A DNA stretch of 64,000 bases from Massospora cicadina (Eukaryota > Entomophthoromycota > Entomophthoromycetes > Entomophthorales > Entomophthoraceae). Under the pieces are notes generated by a model, which did not search any database, had not been told where the DNA came from, and worked only from the letters and a program-made list of their open reading frames with translations. Shown piece after piece: positions 34,320 to 47,460 of this stretch; position 1 is the stretch's first letter; each line of letters starts with the position of its first letter. The stretch covers positions 1-64,000 of the forward strand of contig JAKSZP010009491.1 in the NCBI GenBank assembly GCA_022478985.1, given 5' to 3'. The position numbers and the translations under genes are program-made.

Positions 34320-36124
34320 AAATCTATTTGAGCTACACCAACTAGGGGATGGACATTACCAAAATGGAAACACCAAAATGAACCAAACTGAACATGATCA
34401 ACCACCCAAAATGAGCAGCTAAACACACAAAATGAGAACAAAACCAGGTGGTACAGCGGCGAACCTCTTATCCCACCATGGTGGAAGGAGAAGGGGGATC
34501 AGGGGGCTCATTCGTGGATTCCTCATTATCATACAGAGTGTGGGCCAAGGCAGAGAGCAAGGGCGTGGGGTTGTCAGCAATATGGGGGTGAGTTTGCAGA
34601 GGATCAGTTGCTTGTAGAAATTGCTATCAGCATAAATTGCACCTTAGTAATCAGACAAGCATTTTTCTGCTTAAATGAAGAAGGCAGGAAGTTGGAAGAT
34701 TAAAGAGGTGCTAGCGTGGGTAGCTATTGGTTTGAATTTTGAAGTGGAAATCACTTTCTGAATGGCACTACAGCACGTTTGTGAGACTGAATAATGACGT
34801 TTTTGCTCTGTGGAATCAGGTTCAGGGTGAGAATGGGAGGGGGGAGACCTTTGGCAAGCATCTTTGCTGTGTGGGCAACAGCATTGTGGAGGAACCTTGT
34901 GTCAGGTTGGACAGAAGCTACCACAGCGAAATGATGTTGGGTGCATAACAAATTGTCATTTGGCCATGGGGCATAAAAGTGCTGAGGGATCTTAATGGGG
35001 GTTCATAAAGAGATAAATTCTTCCATGTTGGCTTCAGAGTCCTCAATCACATTACCCAATTTGTCAATTTCATCCAATGAGGTCCATGGGCCATGTCATA
35101 CAAATCCTCGCTTTCCACAATAGGAGTGGCTGAGGCTAGCAAATGGGTTGGGGCACTGGATTGAACTCGTGTCCAAGCTTATTCATTATTGGTGGGGACA
35201 TTGGTGGCACCGGGCTTGGGAGGATCCTGATTGGCTGCTGTGGGTGTTGGAGTGACAGGTTTTGGAGAAAAGGGGTAGGATTGCATCCCATTCTGAGAAG
35301 GCTGTGGGGCAGTTGGCAGATGGGGAGCTGGTGGTCAAGTCTGCCAAGGCAGTGGAAGCAGCAAGGTAGGGGCAGCTATTCTTTGAGTGATCCAACTCAA
35401 AACAGGATAAACGGACAGTGCGCGTGCCCTTGATGCAGGCCCAGAATGGGTGGTCAGGGGCAGACACAATGAAGCTGCAAGGGGGAAGCTGCTCCACAAT
35501 GTTAGAAAATCTAGAGCTGACTGTGGAAAATGCCTGAGGCCCAGCGAGGCGTGTGGCTCCATTGGGGACCACAAATTGAAGGATGGGTTCAGCGCCATAG
35601 GCTGCCAAAACCTTCCATCAGCTCCTGATGGAGCACCTTAGGGGGAAGGTGAGCGGGCAATGCAGTGAACTGAACCACCAATGTAGTCAGTGGGGAGCCA
35701 GGTTCATTTTGTAAAAATTGGGGTGCCCTGGAGAACCAGTGGCACATTTGCTGCAGTGACAGCATCAGCTTCACATGAAAACCTATATCAAAGTATCCTT
35801 TATAAGTGCAGAAATTGATAAACCTGGCTGGTTGCATCACTGCCTGTGCCATTTCAATAATGGCTTTGTCTGCATATGGGAACAACTTTCATAATTTACC
35901 CAAAGGCCAAAACGATTTTGAGAGTGGGGGAGTATGAGAGGGCATCAGGCACCACCTGGATTGTGCAAGGTGTATGGCGAGATCCTTGGGCGGAATGAAT
36001 CAACCCAAGGATTTGTTAGGACTGGAAAAACAGTCTGAGCGCGTTTTCACCCCAAACGGAAAATGCTGGGTGGGGTTTTGCTGTTGCCCCACATGGGAGC
36101 AGCAGGCGGTGGGGCCATGGACAT
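34320..36124 (-). mobile_element. ORF1-only retroelement (family G, copy 3) inserted in chromovirus F
   Basis: The minus-strand ORF runs from ATG 36124 (MSMAPPPAAP) to TAA at 34468 (PPDPPSPSTMVG). Its blocks in order are KAIIEMA...CTYKGYFDIGF (35840-35760), FTALPAHLPPKVLHQELMEG (35660-35610), YGAEPILQFVVPN (35600), SCFELDHSKNSCP, part of a CCHC knuckle (35420-35370), and LAKGLPPPIL (34860-34830). The middle resembles LINE J ORF1 in layout: FDFLP..VKCDILEQHLKDGL, then ILRP-like strands, then CCHC. About 150 nt of 3' sequence shared with G2 follow, and then no ORF2. Frames are interrupted by several stops. Confidence 0.55.
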
Positions 36125-38330
36125 CAGTGGGTCAGTGCTGCAGCTAAATGGATTACAAGCAGTTGGTAAATTTAAAATTTTAAAATTTGCTCAAAAGTGG
36201 GTTTGAGCGGAAAGAGAAGTTTCTAATTATTATACCTTGGAACCCAAAAATGCCATTTTGAACGATAAATATATTGATAAAAATGAGCTGTTCACCAGTT
36301 CTGGTGGATATAGACCCAGAACCATACCAGTATGATAAATAACCCCAATAAACCCTCTCCTTAGTGATGCCATGATGCATTGCACTCAGAAGTTGAACCC
36401 TTTCTTATTAGTCTAATATAAGATGAGATATGCTATTTCATTAAACCATATTGGCTATGTCTCTTCTGAAATAAGAGCAACAAATTATACACTCCTTTTT
36501 AAAATTTGAAATAATATCTTGGTGGCGTTATTGAGCCTGCAAAAATTACCTAGAGTGAGTAGTTTGCATTTTCATTTTAGAAAGATTATATTTTGAATAA
36601 TTAATGCTTTATGCTCTACTCTTCCTCTGGGGAAAGTTATGGCTAATTTTGTGGAAATATATGCCTCAGAAATACTTTATAGATTATAATAAGCTGATTA
36701 CCTAGAGCTACATTAATTATTCTGTGTAAAGTTAGTGGGTTCTTCTCAGGCAATTTCCAAACTAATAGTTTAGGGTCTGATTTATTTTTTAGTACTAGAT
36801 GGAGGGTCTGATTTATTTTCAAGTTGGTAATTACCACTTGGCTGACTATTTCATGGCAGTCAAAGACTTACTATAAACATTTATCTTTGGTGTAGTGTTG
36901 GAGTTAATTTGATATTAAAAAAATTTGAAGGCCAAAGCTTTGCCTTATAATGTAATAAATGGCAAAGAAATTTAAATTATAATGTCTTTATTAGATATTA
37001 TAATTTAAAAATTAATGTTATAGTCGTGGCTAATTGAAAGAAGACTGAGACCCCAATCTGGATGTGTCAGTACTCAATGGAGAGCCCAGAATGCCAGTGG
37101 CACATCTGACCCAATGACTCTGAGAGGGAACTATAGGATTAATGTGAGGAGTATTATTGTCCAAAGACCTACCAAATGCCCCATAACAAACCATATTGCT
37201 GCAATAGAAGCAAACGCAGGTTTTGATGGGGCAATTACAGAGAGGGAGAGGCAGGGAGGATGATGGCTCCTCTGAGTTACTCAGGTTAAAATATTCTAGA
37301 TATTCAAATTGGTAATTGTGATGACACCTGCTGGACAGAGTGTGGCAAATTAGTTATGGATCAGCTGGACGAATTGTGGGTGCAGGCATTAGTGGCATGC
37401 GCAAAGAACTAGCAATCATTATCTGAATATAAAAGCTCATAAGCTCACCTATGGCATGGTGTTTCACTGGATCAATATATTGGAACGCCCACTCCATGAA
37501 CATTGGTATCATTATGCAGATGGTATTATGAAGTCTATGTATTAAATTGTGAGATTAATGGTATGTTGTGGAGGGTGAAGTTAACAGAAAGTAGCTTAAT
37601 GAAAAGAAAGGTTTATTGATAAAGAGAATTTATAGTAAAATTATACTGGCAACGTACTCTAGAGAGGGGATGTTTCTTTATAGGAGGGAGTGAAGAATTG
37701 GAGAGGAGCTCAAGCATTGGTCTGAGCCTAGGCCCCTGCAGTAATTCCTAATTGATGCGGCCAGGAAGATTATTATAGGTTGATGGAGAAGCATCGCCAG
37801 TTTTAAATAAGGTCATAAAGATCTTGTAATCTCATTTTTATGGATAATGTTAAAATAGGATCAGTAGAGCCAGTTTCATCAAAAATGAAAAAATACAAGA
37901 GAATTCTTATAGCTAGTTACATGTGAATTCATTCCAATTAGGCAAGTAATCAGTATTACTTAAAAGCAGATATAGTGATCTAGATGGTAGATAACAATCC
38001 ATTTTTATTAGTAAAAACCAATCAGGCTCTTTAGACTTGTTTAGTATTGTTTAGGTTTTGGAGCGGACTTTGACCTTTTCTGGAGAATTATGAAGAACTG
38101 GGATATATGTAGTTTGAGTCCCAGGGCACTTCTGGAGGCCCCTGGACTAGACCGCCTCCCTAAAAACCCCTTTTATTTTCAATGAGGAAGAAGAAGAGAA
38201 GGGGAAGAGAGGAGGGATCCTCAGGGTGAAAGGCAGTCACCCACGCTCATCTACCACATGATCCAAATTAATTTACTTAATAAAGGGAGCTACAGGAGGC
38301 CGTATGTCTTTCTTATGCCTTAAAGGGTAC
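36125..38330 (+). other. Chromovirus F internal DNA with no clear gene
   Basis: This lies between G3 and the first readable F pol. It contains mini-retroposon 4. Near 37200 the minus strand has CFYCSNMVCYGAFGR, which could be a ruined CCHC knuckle from another gag. No open frame exceeds about 66 codons. Confidence 0.35.
36789..36802 (-). mobile_element. Mini-retroposon 4 (14 nt plus shared A-run)
   Basis: In sense direction it is CCATCTAGTACT followed by A. It is flanked by the perfect 17-bp repeat AGGGTCTGATTTATTTT at 36772-36788 and 36803-36819. Up to four of the T bases may belong to the tail rather than the repeat. Confidence 0.75.
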
Positions 38331-40773
38331 TGATTACAGCACAGGTGGAGGGGCTGTGCATCATGGCTTAAAATTTGTCACAGTAGCACCATAATTAGAA
38401 ACCCACTCTTGCGCCTCTTCTTAAGCACACTTCAGAAGCACCCTTAAATCTCTGTTTGGAGGGGTTGAAGTCCTCTTTTAGTGCGGTTACTGAAAAAATT
38501 TACATGACCACTATGAATTTGATTACGATTTTAGGATTACAGTGGACTTGGTGTGCTTTTCCTCTCCAATTTGCCCCTAAACTTTGAAAAAAAGAAGCAG
38601 CTTTGGGTTTATAGGTTATTGAACACCGGTAAAAAGATTTATCCTCCTAAAAACATCCGCAGTGTGTTCACCACAATTATTCATGAAAAAAAGAGACACT
38701 CTACACCCTTGTGCAGACTTTGGTAACCTGAATAATGTCACTATGGCCGACCTGCATCAAATTACTATGGAGTCCCAAATATTTATATGTGTTGATAATA
38801 GCCAAAGTCTTCTCTAAGCTAGATTGTTTGAATGACTGTAACCAAATACGCGTTAAAGAGGGGCAGGAACGACTCTTTGCTTTTGTACCAGGAAGGAGAT
38901 CTTTCTAGTTTCAGGCTATGTCATTTGGCCTTAAAAATGCGCCTGCAATTCTTCAAAGTTTTATTGATGCAACATTGGGAGATGTTGGATGCATGTTTGG
39001 TGGCCTATATGAGTGATATTTTAATTATTTTTCTAGATCACTCATCCCATGAGATTTATTTGCAGCAAGTGATATAACACTTGAGAACGTTGAAACTAAC
39101 GCCTTTATTGAGAAAGTGTGAGCCTTTTAAGTCTCTGGTCACTTTCTTGTGCTACAGCACATTTGACAAGGGTCATATGATAACTCCAGACAAGGAGAAG
39201 GCTATCTAAGATTGGTTCACGCCAACATCAGTGAAGGAATTAACAAGCTTTTTTGGGGACGTGCACCTTCTTAAAGAAGTTTACTTCTGGCCTGTCAATG
39301 GTTTCCACATCTTTATTTAAGACCAGTGGTTCTAGATTTTTACAAATTGTCTTCTGTACTTGATGATGCTTTCCAGGTGGTAAAGTGCAATTTTTTAAAC
39401 GTCTGTGCTTTATCATATGGACCCAGATAAGGAGTATATATTATTCAGCAACGATTTTAACTTTGCTATTGTGGCAGCTCTTTTTCAAGTACTAACATAT
39501 GGAGTTGAGTATCCAGGAAAATAATTCTTCCAAAATGGTTTACCTAAGTTGATTTACGTTTTATAGGACAAAGAATTATTTTCAGTTGTGAAACTTTATT
39601 TACCGTCACTAACACTTACATGGTTCTTTGCAGCCATTTTTGGATCTAACACCATTAGGCTTTTTTTGTAAATCCGCACCTTTCATTTCTACCCCATGGC
39701 AAACCCACCGGATGAGACCTTTACATAGTTTGTGCTCTATTGTGAGTTCATGAAAGGCAAGGAAAATTTATTAGTTGATGCCTTGAGTCAGAATATGTCC
39801 TTGGCTCATGATCACAAAGAAGAGGAAACTCTGTTACACTTGTTTGGTGATTCCCCAGAAAAGATTATATCTAGCTAGATCTCACCTGTCACTGGCGCCA
39901 CTGTTCACACTTCTCTAAAAAATATAAAGGTGTATGGTATGTAGAAAAATGTCATCTTAACATAATCTTTGCCCACTGAATATAACCTGATTCTTTCTAA
40001 ATGAAACTTGAACTAGGAGGACTTAAGGTGGAGATACCATACAAAAGACATTATGTTATGATTCCAAGGACGCTTATAGGTTCTCTCCTGAATTCTGCTC
40101 CTGGAGATAATCTTGAATCATGACGAGATATATGTGTGGCACCCTGTAAATAAAAACCCCTGGAACTTATCATCTGCATGTATAACTGGAAGGGAGGTGT
40201 AGCTCAGGTGTCTTATTATATAATGGAGGGCCTTGTTATCATCAAATATAACAAATTGTTAGCCCCTTGCTGGCTTATTGGTACCAGTTTATAAGGTAGA
40301 ATGGCCTTGGTCTTCCCTTTCAATTGACTTTATTGTTGATTTACCCTTATCTGAGGGATATTATGCCATCATGGTAGTGTAGATTATTTGACTAAGTTTG
40401 ACCATTAAATTCCATGCCACACCACAGTAATGGCGGCGCATATGGTTAAGCTGTTTGTCTTCCACGTTCTCTATGCCAAGGGCATACCCAAGTAAATATT
40501 AGCAACCATATGCCCCAATTAACATTCATATTCTAGGAAGAGTTGTGAAAAACTCTCCAGATCTGTCCTTGCTATTCTACTACCTTCCTCTCAAAACTAG
40601 ATGGTCATACAGATTGAGTGAAACAATTTTTAGAGCAATATTTGCGGTGCTACACTGTAGCTGATCCTTTTTATTTAGTTTTGCACCTTCTTCTGGCACA
40701 ATTTAGCTATGACAACGCCCATCATTCCTCTATTGGGTTTCTCCCTTCTTCTCAACTATAGTTTCAACCCCTA
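38331..40773 (+). pseudogene. Chromovirus F pol, 5' portion (RT, RNase H, integrase core)
   Basis: Translation in changing frames follows element B closely. RT entry at about 38690-38760 reads LHPCADFGNLNNVTMADLH. The thumb (TFDKGHMITPDKEKAI) at 39160-39210 is followed by SVKELTSFFGDVHLLKKF. RNase H occurs near 39430-39800. The integrase core from about 40290 includes [17 protein letters not shown], with a GYYAIMVV block matching B's GYDAIMVV, and NAHHSSIGFLPSSQL-like sequence up to 40773. Stops occur every few dozen codons. Element D interrupts it and the remainder is at 58599. Confidence 0.75.
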
Positions 40774-41597
40774 TGTTGTGATTTGGGGTTATGACCAACC
40801 ATATGAGATCAACACCAGAACTTATATCCCAAACGCCCCATAGACCTCGCTAATACCCTTGTCCCGCTACTAATATCCCTTGGCATATTGATCATCATTG
40901 ATCCGCCATTATATACTTTGCTAGCATTTTCTGACTCCAAATTTAAGCCTTTATGAATAGATCAACATATGATCCTGACTTCTGACAGATCAAATCCTAT
41001 CATATTGTTGGTCAAAGCTTCACATTCCATCACATTCTGTTCCCATCAATTAAGAAAACCAGAATCGTCCAGTCAAAACCACTATGAACGTTCCATCCAT
41101 TTATGAAGAGTTACCAGAATTATTTTAGCTGAGTATGCCACACATGATCCCACCAATTAATATCCAACCCACTATAAAAGATGTACCTGACCACAGGTCA
41201 GACTCTTTCAATGACATTGGCAGCTTATCAGTGTACAAAAAATGGGAAATGTAGAAAGAATTGGGCGTCATAGAGGAGTCTGCCAGATAAAAAACCTCTT
41301 AAGAGGCCTTAGTGTATAATTGTAAGGGCCGCGGATCATAACTAGGAGGAATGCGGCTTATTCTGTTAACAAATATTATTCAAAGAACTTTTTTAGTTTA
41401 CAGTCACAAAGACGGATCTTCAACACTGGAAGTACATACTGAGACTACAGTTTTTGAGATTATACAAATAATAAGGGTGTACTTTTGTAGTAAGCTCTAC
41501 AGATATATCAGGGTATACTGTCTCCATATAGTCATACCTATTTGAGTGCAACAATACCTGTGCAGAATTTTACTCAGTTTTGATACCAATTGCAAAA
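40774..41597 (+). repeat. Element D 5' LTR
   Basis: It begins TGTTGTGATTTGGGG and ends ACCAATTGCAAAA. It preserves the unoccupied version of the C2 insertion site (TGACCAACCATATGAGAT). After it, TGTTGCTCACTACAGGGG repeats the primer-side tract of element A. Confidence 0.82.
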
Positions 41598-41639
41598 TTC
41601 TGTTGCTCACTACAGGGGGCACTTTTGACACCACCATAA

Positions 41640-43830
41640 AAAATTTAAAGTTCTAATCATCATGAGTCAAGACCTCATTCACTTCATCATTGGCTTTGGG
41701 TACAAGTATCCCCCTCATCCTATGGATACATTGAGCCTATACAAGACCACTTCCACCTCAGCAGCTCAGAAAACGAGGAGAATGACGCTCCAGCCATAGA
41801 GATTGTTCCTGTGGGACGCTTGGCCTCTAAGTCTTTAAATCAGATGGCTAACATATCCCCTGAACACATCAAGTAAGTCATGGAATTGCGCCTCCATAGT
41901 TACCGCCTCCCTGTCAAATTGATCAATGAAGCACACTTGGGGATGTTCAGAACCTACCAAAATTAATATTACCTCTATGCAACCTATAATTTATTCTAGA
42001 AGAAGTTGACGTTCATCATGGCCAAGAAGCTTGTTACACGTTCACAGATAATTAATATGCTTTCCCATATATACATCCATAGATCTGACAGTCCATGCGG
42101 ATCCTTGCCTGGCAGCACATTGAGATCCGCAGACTAGTCAAGTTTGCAGAGGTTAAGCGCTGAGATAACCAGTTTCTGGCAGAATGACTGGACATTACCT
42201 TATGATAGGTTCATGCAGTTGTGCAATGAAATCAAAATCAAGAAGTTAAAGTAAATCGCTGAGTAGATAAACTTGACAAACTAATTGGCAACTTGTCTCA
42301 TATTATTGGTGAGATACTGGATCATCGTGGAGCTTCAGCTCAATGAGTGCTGCTGTAAATATTTACTTCAGACAAGTTGAAGAATATTTGAAGTTAGAGG
42401 TGTCAAGACACACAGCTGCAAGGCCGCTGACCAAAAGACTTACCCTCAGACAGGCTGCACCATTTGGCAGATAGTGGAAGAGTTGGACTGGCAGCTTTTC
42501 TTTCTCTTAAATGTGTTGATCAACCAAAATATTCTACTTCAAGACCTCAAGCAGCACACCGCAGCAAGTCATAACAAACTCTGCAGCCTTGAAGAGAGTA
42601 TGAACAGCACCGTTAATATTCTAATTGCCTGTATGGTAAATAAAATTGCTGAATGACTTGAGTCAGGCCCCAGGCGTGAGAATTGTGAAACTCACCATGT
42701 AAAATGTAACCCTGAAATCCCAACTTACAACAGCAGAAGTATGGATGTCAGAGGTCAAGCAATTCTTGAAGCATGAACCACAATACTAATCCGACAAATT
42801 AGACCAAATCTGGGAGGAAATAGAGGCGAACTCTATAGATGCTGACAGGTTTCTCTTCCAGAAAGGCAAGTAAAATTTTTATTGATGCACACAGGTTAAG
42901 CCCAACTGACTCAGAAATCAGAAAGCATTACGTGTTCTTGGGGAGATTATTCTGGTAGTTCTGACTTCAATACCTACTCCTGAAAAGATTGACCCAAACT
43001 GCCATACCAGATACCCCTATCTGTGACGCTTCAGCTGCCTCAGACCACATTGAGGAAACACCAGCTTGTCCTATGCCCATCAAAAGATCATCCACATCAA
43101 CCCGCCTAAACTTCAGCTTCAAAACCAGTGGGGCTGACCTACCACAAAACCACAAAGTCTCAACCAATCAACCAAGGACACCAGCAGTTTTTAAGTAAAA
43201 TCCTTTAACTTGATAAAGCTTGGCAATTAGAAAAACATGAACACTTTTTTGTCATTATTTTAAATTAGCATGAATGGCGTGATCAAAAAGGCTAAACTGA
43301 TGACCTTGATAAACGCGTTTGACACAGAAAGTCAAGAGTCAATTATGCCCAAAATTAGCGAGACTGAGATGTCCTACTTAAACGTTAAAACATCATCATA
43401 AAGGAATATGGCGGGGCAGAGATGATGACTACCAGGAAGACTACCTTCCTCAATATCTCTTTTATAAAGAATAAGCAAATTTTAGAGTTTGATGACCGCT
43501 TTTACTTCAAGGCTCAGGTGCTATATGTTAATAAAGCCTTGAATAACTAGAGCGCTCAGATCTCTCTCTAAAATTCTTAAGAACCATATAAGGAATTATA
43601 TCAGGTCATGTTACTTGTGTTGAAAGACAAGTATAACATATCAAAGATGGTGAACCCTTTGCACCATTACTTAACAAGCTTTAACACACCTAAAAAAAGT
43701 ATTGTGATAACTAAGAAATTCAAAGAAAACCCCTCCAGCAATACACTGAGGAGAACTGACCACCTGCCAACCAACCAGAAGAACCAACATCTGGAATATT
43801 ACCTGCCAATTACGCAGTTTGAAAGGGTAC
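41640..43830 (+). pseudogene. Element D gag, first part
   Basis: This is the gag position between the 5' LTR and solo LTR E1. Helical, polar frames occur (MEELDWQLFFLLNVLINQNI at 42474, and 43608-43835 with MLLVLKDKYNISKMVNPLHH), consistent with capsid-type sequence. The reading frame breaks repeatedly and no CCHC motif was found. Called mostly by position. Confidence 0.45.
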
Positions 43831-45028
43831 TGTGAAAATCTGAGGATTTCTCACTTGATAATTAGATTCCTGCATGCTTAATTGGGATGAAGTTCCTTTC
43901 ATAATCCTCAATTTTTCAGTGGCCTATGGTATTTGAGCCGTTCAGAAACTCACTAGGCATATTAAAATAGCCCTGACTCTTCTGGTTAATTTCAGGCTTA
44001 ATTTTCCAACATAATTGGGAACTTCTTCTGATGCAGGTTTAATTGCAAGCTGGGGATTCTGAGGATCCAGCTTGCTGAAACTCTTTAAAAGGGAATTAAG
44101 TTAAAAACAAGATAGAAAATTAAATAATAATAGATATTTATTAAGATTAGTTTTGTTTGATGATTATTTATTAGCCCAGGCGCTGGTATTTATACCTCTA
44201 GGGCATCTCCTGGCCACATTTGAGCACACAATCTCAACAGATTATTTTCCACCTCAATTTGGCCCTTGAACTGATATGACTGAGACCTATTGCTAGGTTT
44301 ATTGGTGGCAAAATACTATCATATTTGGGAGGATTTAAGGGACAAAAATCGCAACAATGAGTGTTCAAAATTGTCCTAGGATCATCTCAAAATGAGTTTC
44401 GTCATACTTCTGATTAAATATGAATTCTGGGAGATTTTGGCATCAATTTAAATAAATGATGTACCCTTAATTGGGATGTTGACAAGCCTCTCTCAATAGC
44501 ACTAGGTACTCCCATTTGGGTGGTCCATGTGCAAGTGCTATTGTGCTGATTATGAGGATTGACATACAAAATTTGCCCTAAGGTGGGAAAAGGATTACAT
44601 TCTTTTCATTTAATCATTCATGTGATTTGTGGACGTTATCTTCGGGGCAATCCCAAATGATTTCTCATGCTGATTATTTAATATTGGTCCTAATTAGTCA
44701 GGACTAGTTGCCAAGGTTTGGTGCAGCAATAATTGGCCCAACTGTGGAGTGTATTTGGCCTAAACTTCTGATAGGATAATTGGATTAATTTGACATTGAG
44801 TTAATTGGCCCAAGCCAAGTAATTGCAAAAATGTTGGCCTAAAGATGCAAGTGTATTCAGCCTGAGCTTTCTGATAATATAATTAAATCCATGTTACAAT
44901 AATCATCATGAGTCATGTTATTGCAATAGGTTTTAATTAGAGTATTAGCTCAAGCATTAGGAGGAAAATTACCATGATCTGTTGGTTGTCAAAGGGTTTA
45001 TTTTCAAGTCAACCACTAAAATATAACA
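43831..45028. repeat. Solo LTR of family E (E1) in element D gag
   Basis: 1198 bp from TGTGAAAATC to AAATATAACA, homologous to 54289-55397. It is flanked by the perfect duplication GGTAC at 43826-43830 and 45029-45033. Shared landmarks are TCAGAAACTCACTAGGC and TCTCAATAGCACTAGGTAC. Its internal region has been lost by LTR-LTR recombination. Sense strand unknown. Confidence 0.88.
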
Positions 45029-45033
45029 GGTAC

Positions 45034-45879
45034 TACTTGAGATAGTGCACAACTAAGAGATCCAACCCAAGGTGCATCATATGGGAATAGCAGGTACTGA
45101 AGAACAGGGAAATAAGTGGGTGAAGTAGAACTGGGATATTCTACCTCCTCCAGATACCAATATATGCATGAACGACTTCACAATGCTGCAACATCCTTGA
45201 CCCTTCAACCTTTTATGGCCAACAATGTACTAGAGCTCACCACCCACTCACATAAGGAGAATCATATAAACTAAGCTGATAAAGTGGTGGTGAACACCTA
45301 TGCACAACATCTGGAGCAAAACTTTTTCAGTTGCTTCTAGCAACATGCCAAGACTAAAAGGGGTCAACGTAGCCATTCCCCTTGGTGTACTAAAAAAATT
45401 ATCCTCTAGTCTACGTTGAGTTACAGTGTTAAAGATGTTTAACCAGCTTAAATTTGTCCAGGGCTTCCAAATTAGTGACAAATTAATTGGGGTTGGCTGC
45501 TGATTAATTAAACTAGGTTCAACTATCTTAGCATTTATTAATCATTTTGGTTTTTACTTTGTGATCCTCATTAACTTGAGTTGAGCTATTTTTATTAATT
45601 ACCTCCATTCAAATTTGTGCTCCTCATTCACCAGAGTGAGCAATCCTGAGGATTAATAATGATGATGATTCAATTACAAAGTGTTCTCCCCATTCAATTG
45701 GGTTGAGCTATTTCCAAAGTATCAGTCATTTTTAGAGTATCAGTATCCTACCTAATAATAATTTACATTCTTATATACTGTCAATTTATGCTGATAATAG
45801 ATCTGTAGAATATAATTTTTATTTATTAGGTGGTATCAGCGGTGTATGCTAATAATGGTTAATTTATGGTTGCCAGTAA
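45034..45879 (+). pseudogene. Element D gag, continuation between E1 and LINE J
   Basis: Decayed sequence in which MHERLHNAATSLTLQPFMAN (about 45165-45225) and QHAKTKRGQRSHSPW hint at gag with a basic segment. It ends with the first copy of LINE J's target duplication. Confidence 0.4.
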
Positions 45880-45972
45880 ACTTTTCTTTCTCATTGCAAA
45901 CACTTTTGCAACCCATTCAATTCAAGACTAAATCTAGTTTGATAATCTCATAGAGGGGATTAGTCTGCGCCC

Positions 45973-47460
45973 ATGTCTGGGAGCAGTTGGGCAAGCAAGG
46001 CAAGAGGAGCAGGCGGAAGGCCCACGGCCTCTAACATTCAAAAACGCCCTGGAGAATCTGGCGGAATAGAAAAAAATCTAAAAAAACTGGCGGTCACAAT
46101 TTCCCCAGAGATACTCGTGTGGCAAGCACGATGCAACCAGTACATCAATACGCCACATTCCCAGCCACTTTCGTTGGTGTAATTCAGAGTCCATGTGTAT
46201 CTGGACATCCAAAAAATGGCCCTATGGGAAAAATTTTGTAAAGATGTACACAAAATTTTCCTGACCGCGGTGTACGTTGCACCTCACTCCATGTCACGCG
46301 GTTGGCTGGACCTAGGTTTTGAAAGCAAAATAGCAGCAGACGAGGCTGCAGCGGTGCGTGTAGTGGTCGACCTCCCCGAAGGGCAATGGGTCATCAAAAC
46401 TAAACGCACCAGATGGACAAAATCAAACCAAATTTTCCTCACGTTTGACTTTTTGCCTACTACGGTAAAATGTGACATTTTGGAGCAACACCTGAAAGAT
46501 GGTCTCGCCATATACAGCGAAATACAATCTTTCAAAATGCAACGTTTCACGCTGATGCCACACCTGTGCACCGGCAAAGCCATCGCAGTTCTGACCCCAA
46601 CTGAGGAGATCGTGAAGGACCTAACCCAGATCCCACACTCCACCTTTATTGATATCGCAGGGCACACCACCCACCCATTCCGGGTAACTGTGGACAGCGC
46701 GCCCCCCATTTGCACCCACTGTGACGTGTTCAGCCATAAGGCACACGCGTGCCCCATTAAAGAGGGCGTTACATTCCAAGAGCACCCCTCGGCAGCCATG
46801 GCCAGTGGAGAGGCGCACTACAAACCAACCGCAAGCACCAAAGAGGCTTTCCCATGGGGAGCACAAGCCTGCTACCTATTGGTAAAGCCCATCTCCCCGC
46901 AGGAGCAGAAGAAGGCCAAGCAGGCCCGTAGGACTGCAGCCAAGGAAGCGGCCAAGGTCACCACCACCATCCCACACTCACAACGCCAGGAGGACATGGA
47001 GACCTTCGTGGCAGAAGCAACTCAGGAATCCATCACCCAATCAGATTGGGAGGCCCAAGATGAATGGGCCACTCAATCTGAGGATCTGATGGGAGATTCG
47101 ATCTCACCCAAGCGCTGCACCCAAGCCCCAGTTGAAACTGACTTGGGACCTATCCCAACCAAAAAAAATTTTTTTGCCCCACTCGATGGTGCACTGAACT
47201 TATCCGCACCGCAAAAAATTCGTCTGACGTTGGGAAAACAAAAAGCGAAGGCCAAAGCCAATGCGACTCTTTCCACAAAAATTAACAAAAACCCCGATAG
47301 CGTTGCTGCTAATACCCGCGCTGCTGTGAAAGCCCGTGGGGACCTGGAAGAGGCTGGTGGGCCAGGGGCCCACCCCCTCGCACCTAAGGTGCGATGGGGA
47401 AACCTTCACTCTAGGGATGCTGAATATCGCCAGACTCAAGGCCTCCCCATCCCGGGCTAG
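45973..47460 (+). pseudogene. LINE J ORF1, nucleic-acid-binding protein
   Basis: ATG at 45973 (MSGSSWASKARGAGG) opens a frame of about 495 codons broken by one TAA at 46180. Residues after the stop have an RRM/DUF4283-like alternation of strands and helices (QIFLTFDFLPTTVKCDILEQ, FTLMPHLCTGKAIAVLTP). They are followed by a CX2CX4HX4C knuckle at 46711-46752 (C-T-H-C ... H-K-A-H-A-C). The C-terminal 200 residues are basic, lysine- and alanine-rich and probably disordered. In this family ORF1 coats the element RNA. ORF1 overlaps the start of ORF2 frame by about 120 nt. Confidence 0.85.

Noticed and set aside
46284..46866. Long minus-strand frames opposite LINE J (171 and 81 codons, and others to 51224)
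   Set aside because: Antisense shadows of ORF1 and ORF2, caused by the GC-richer codon use of J.
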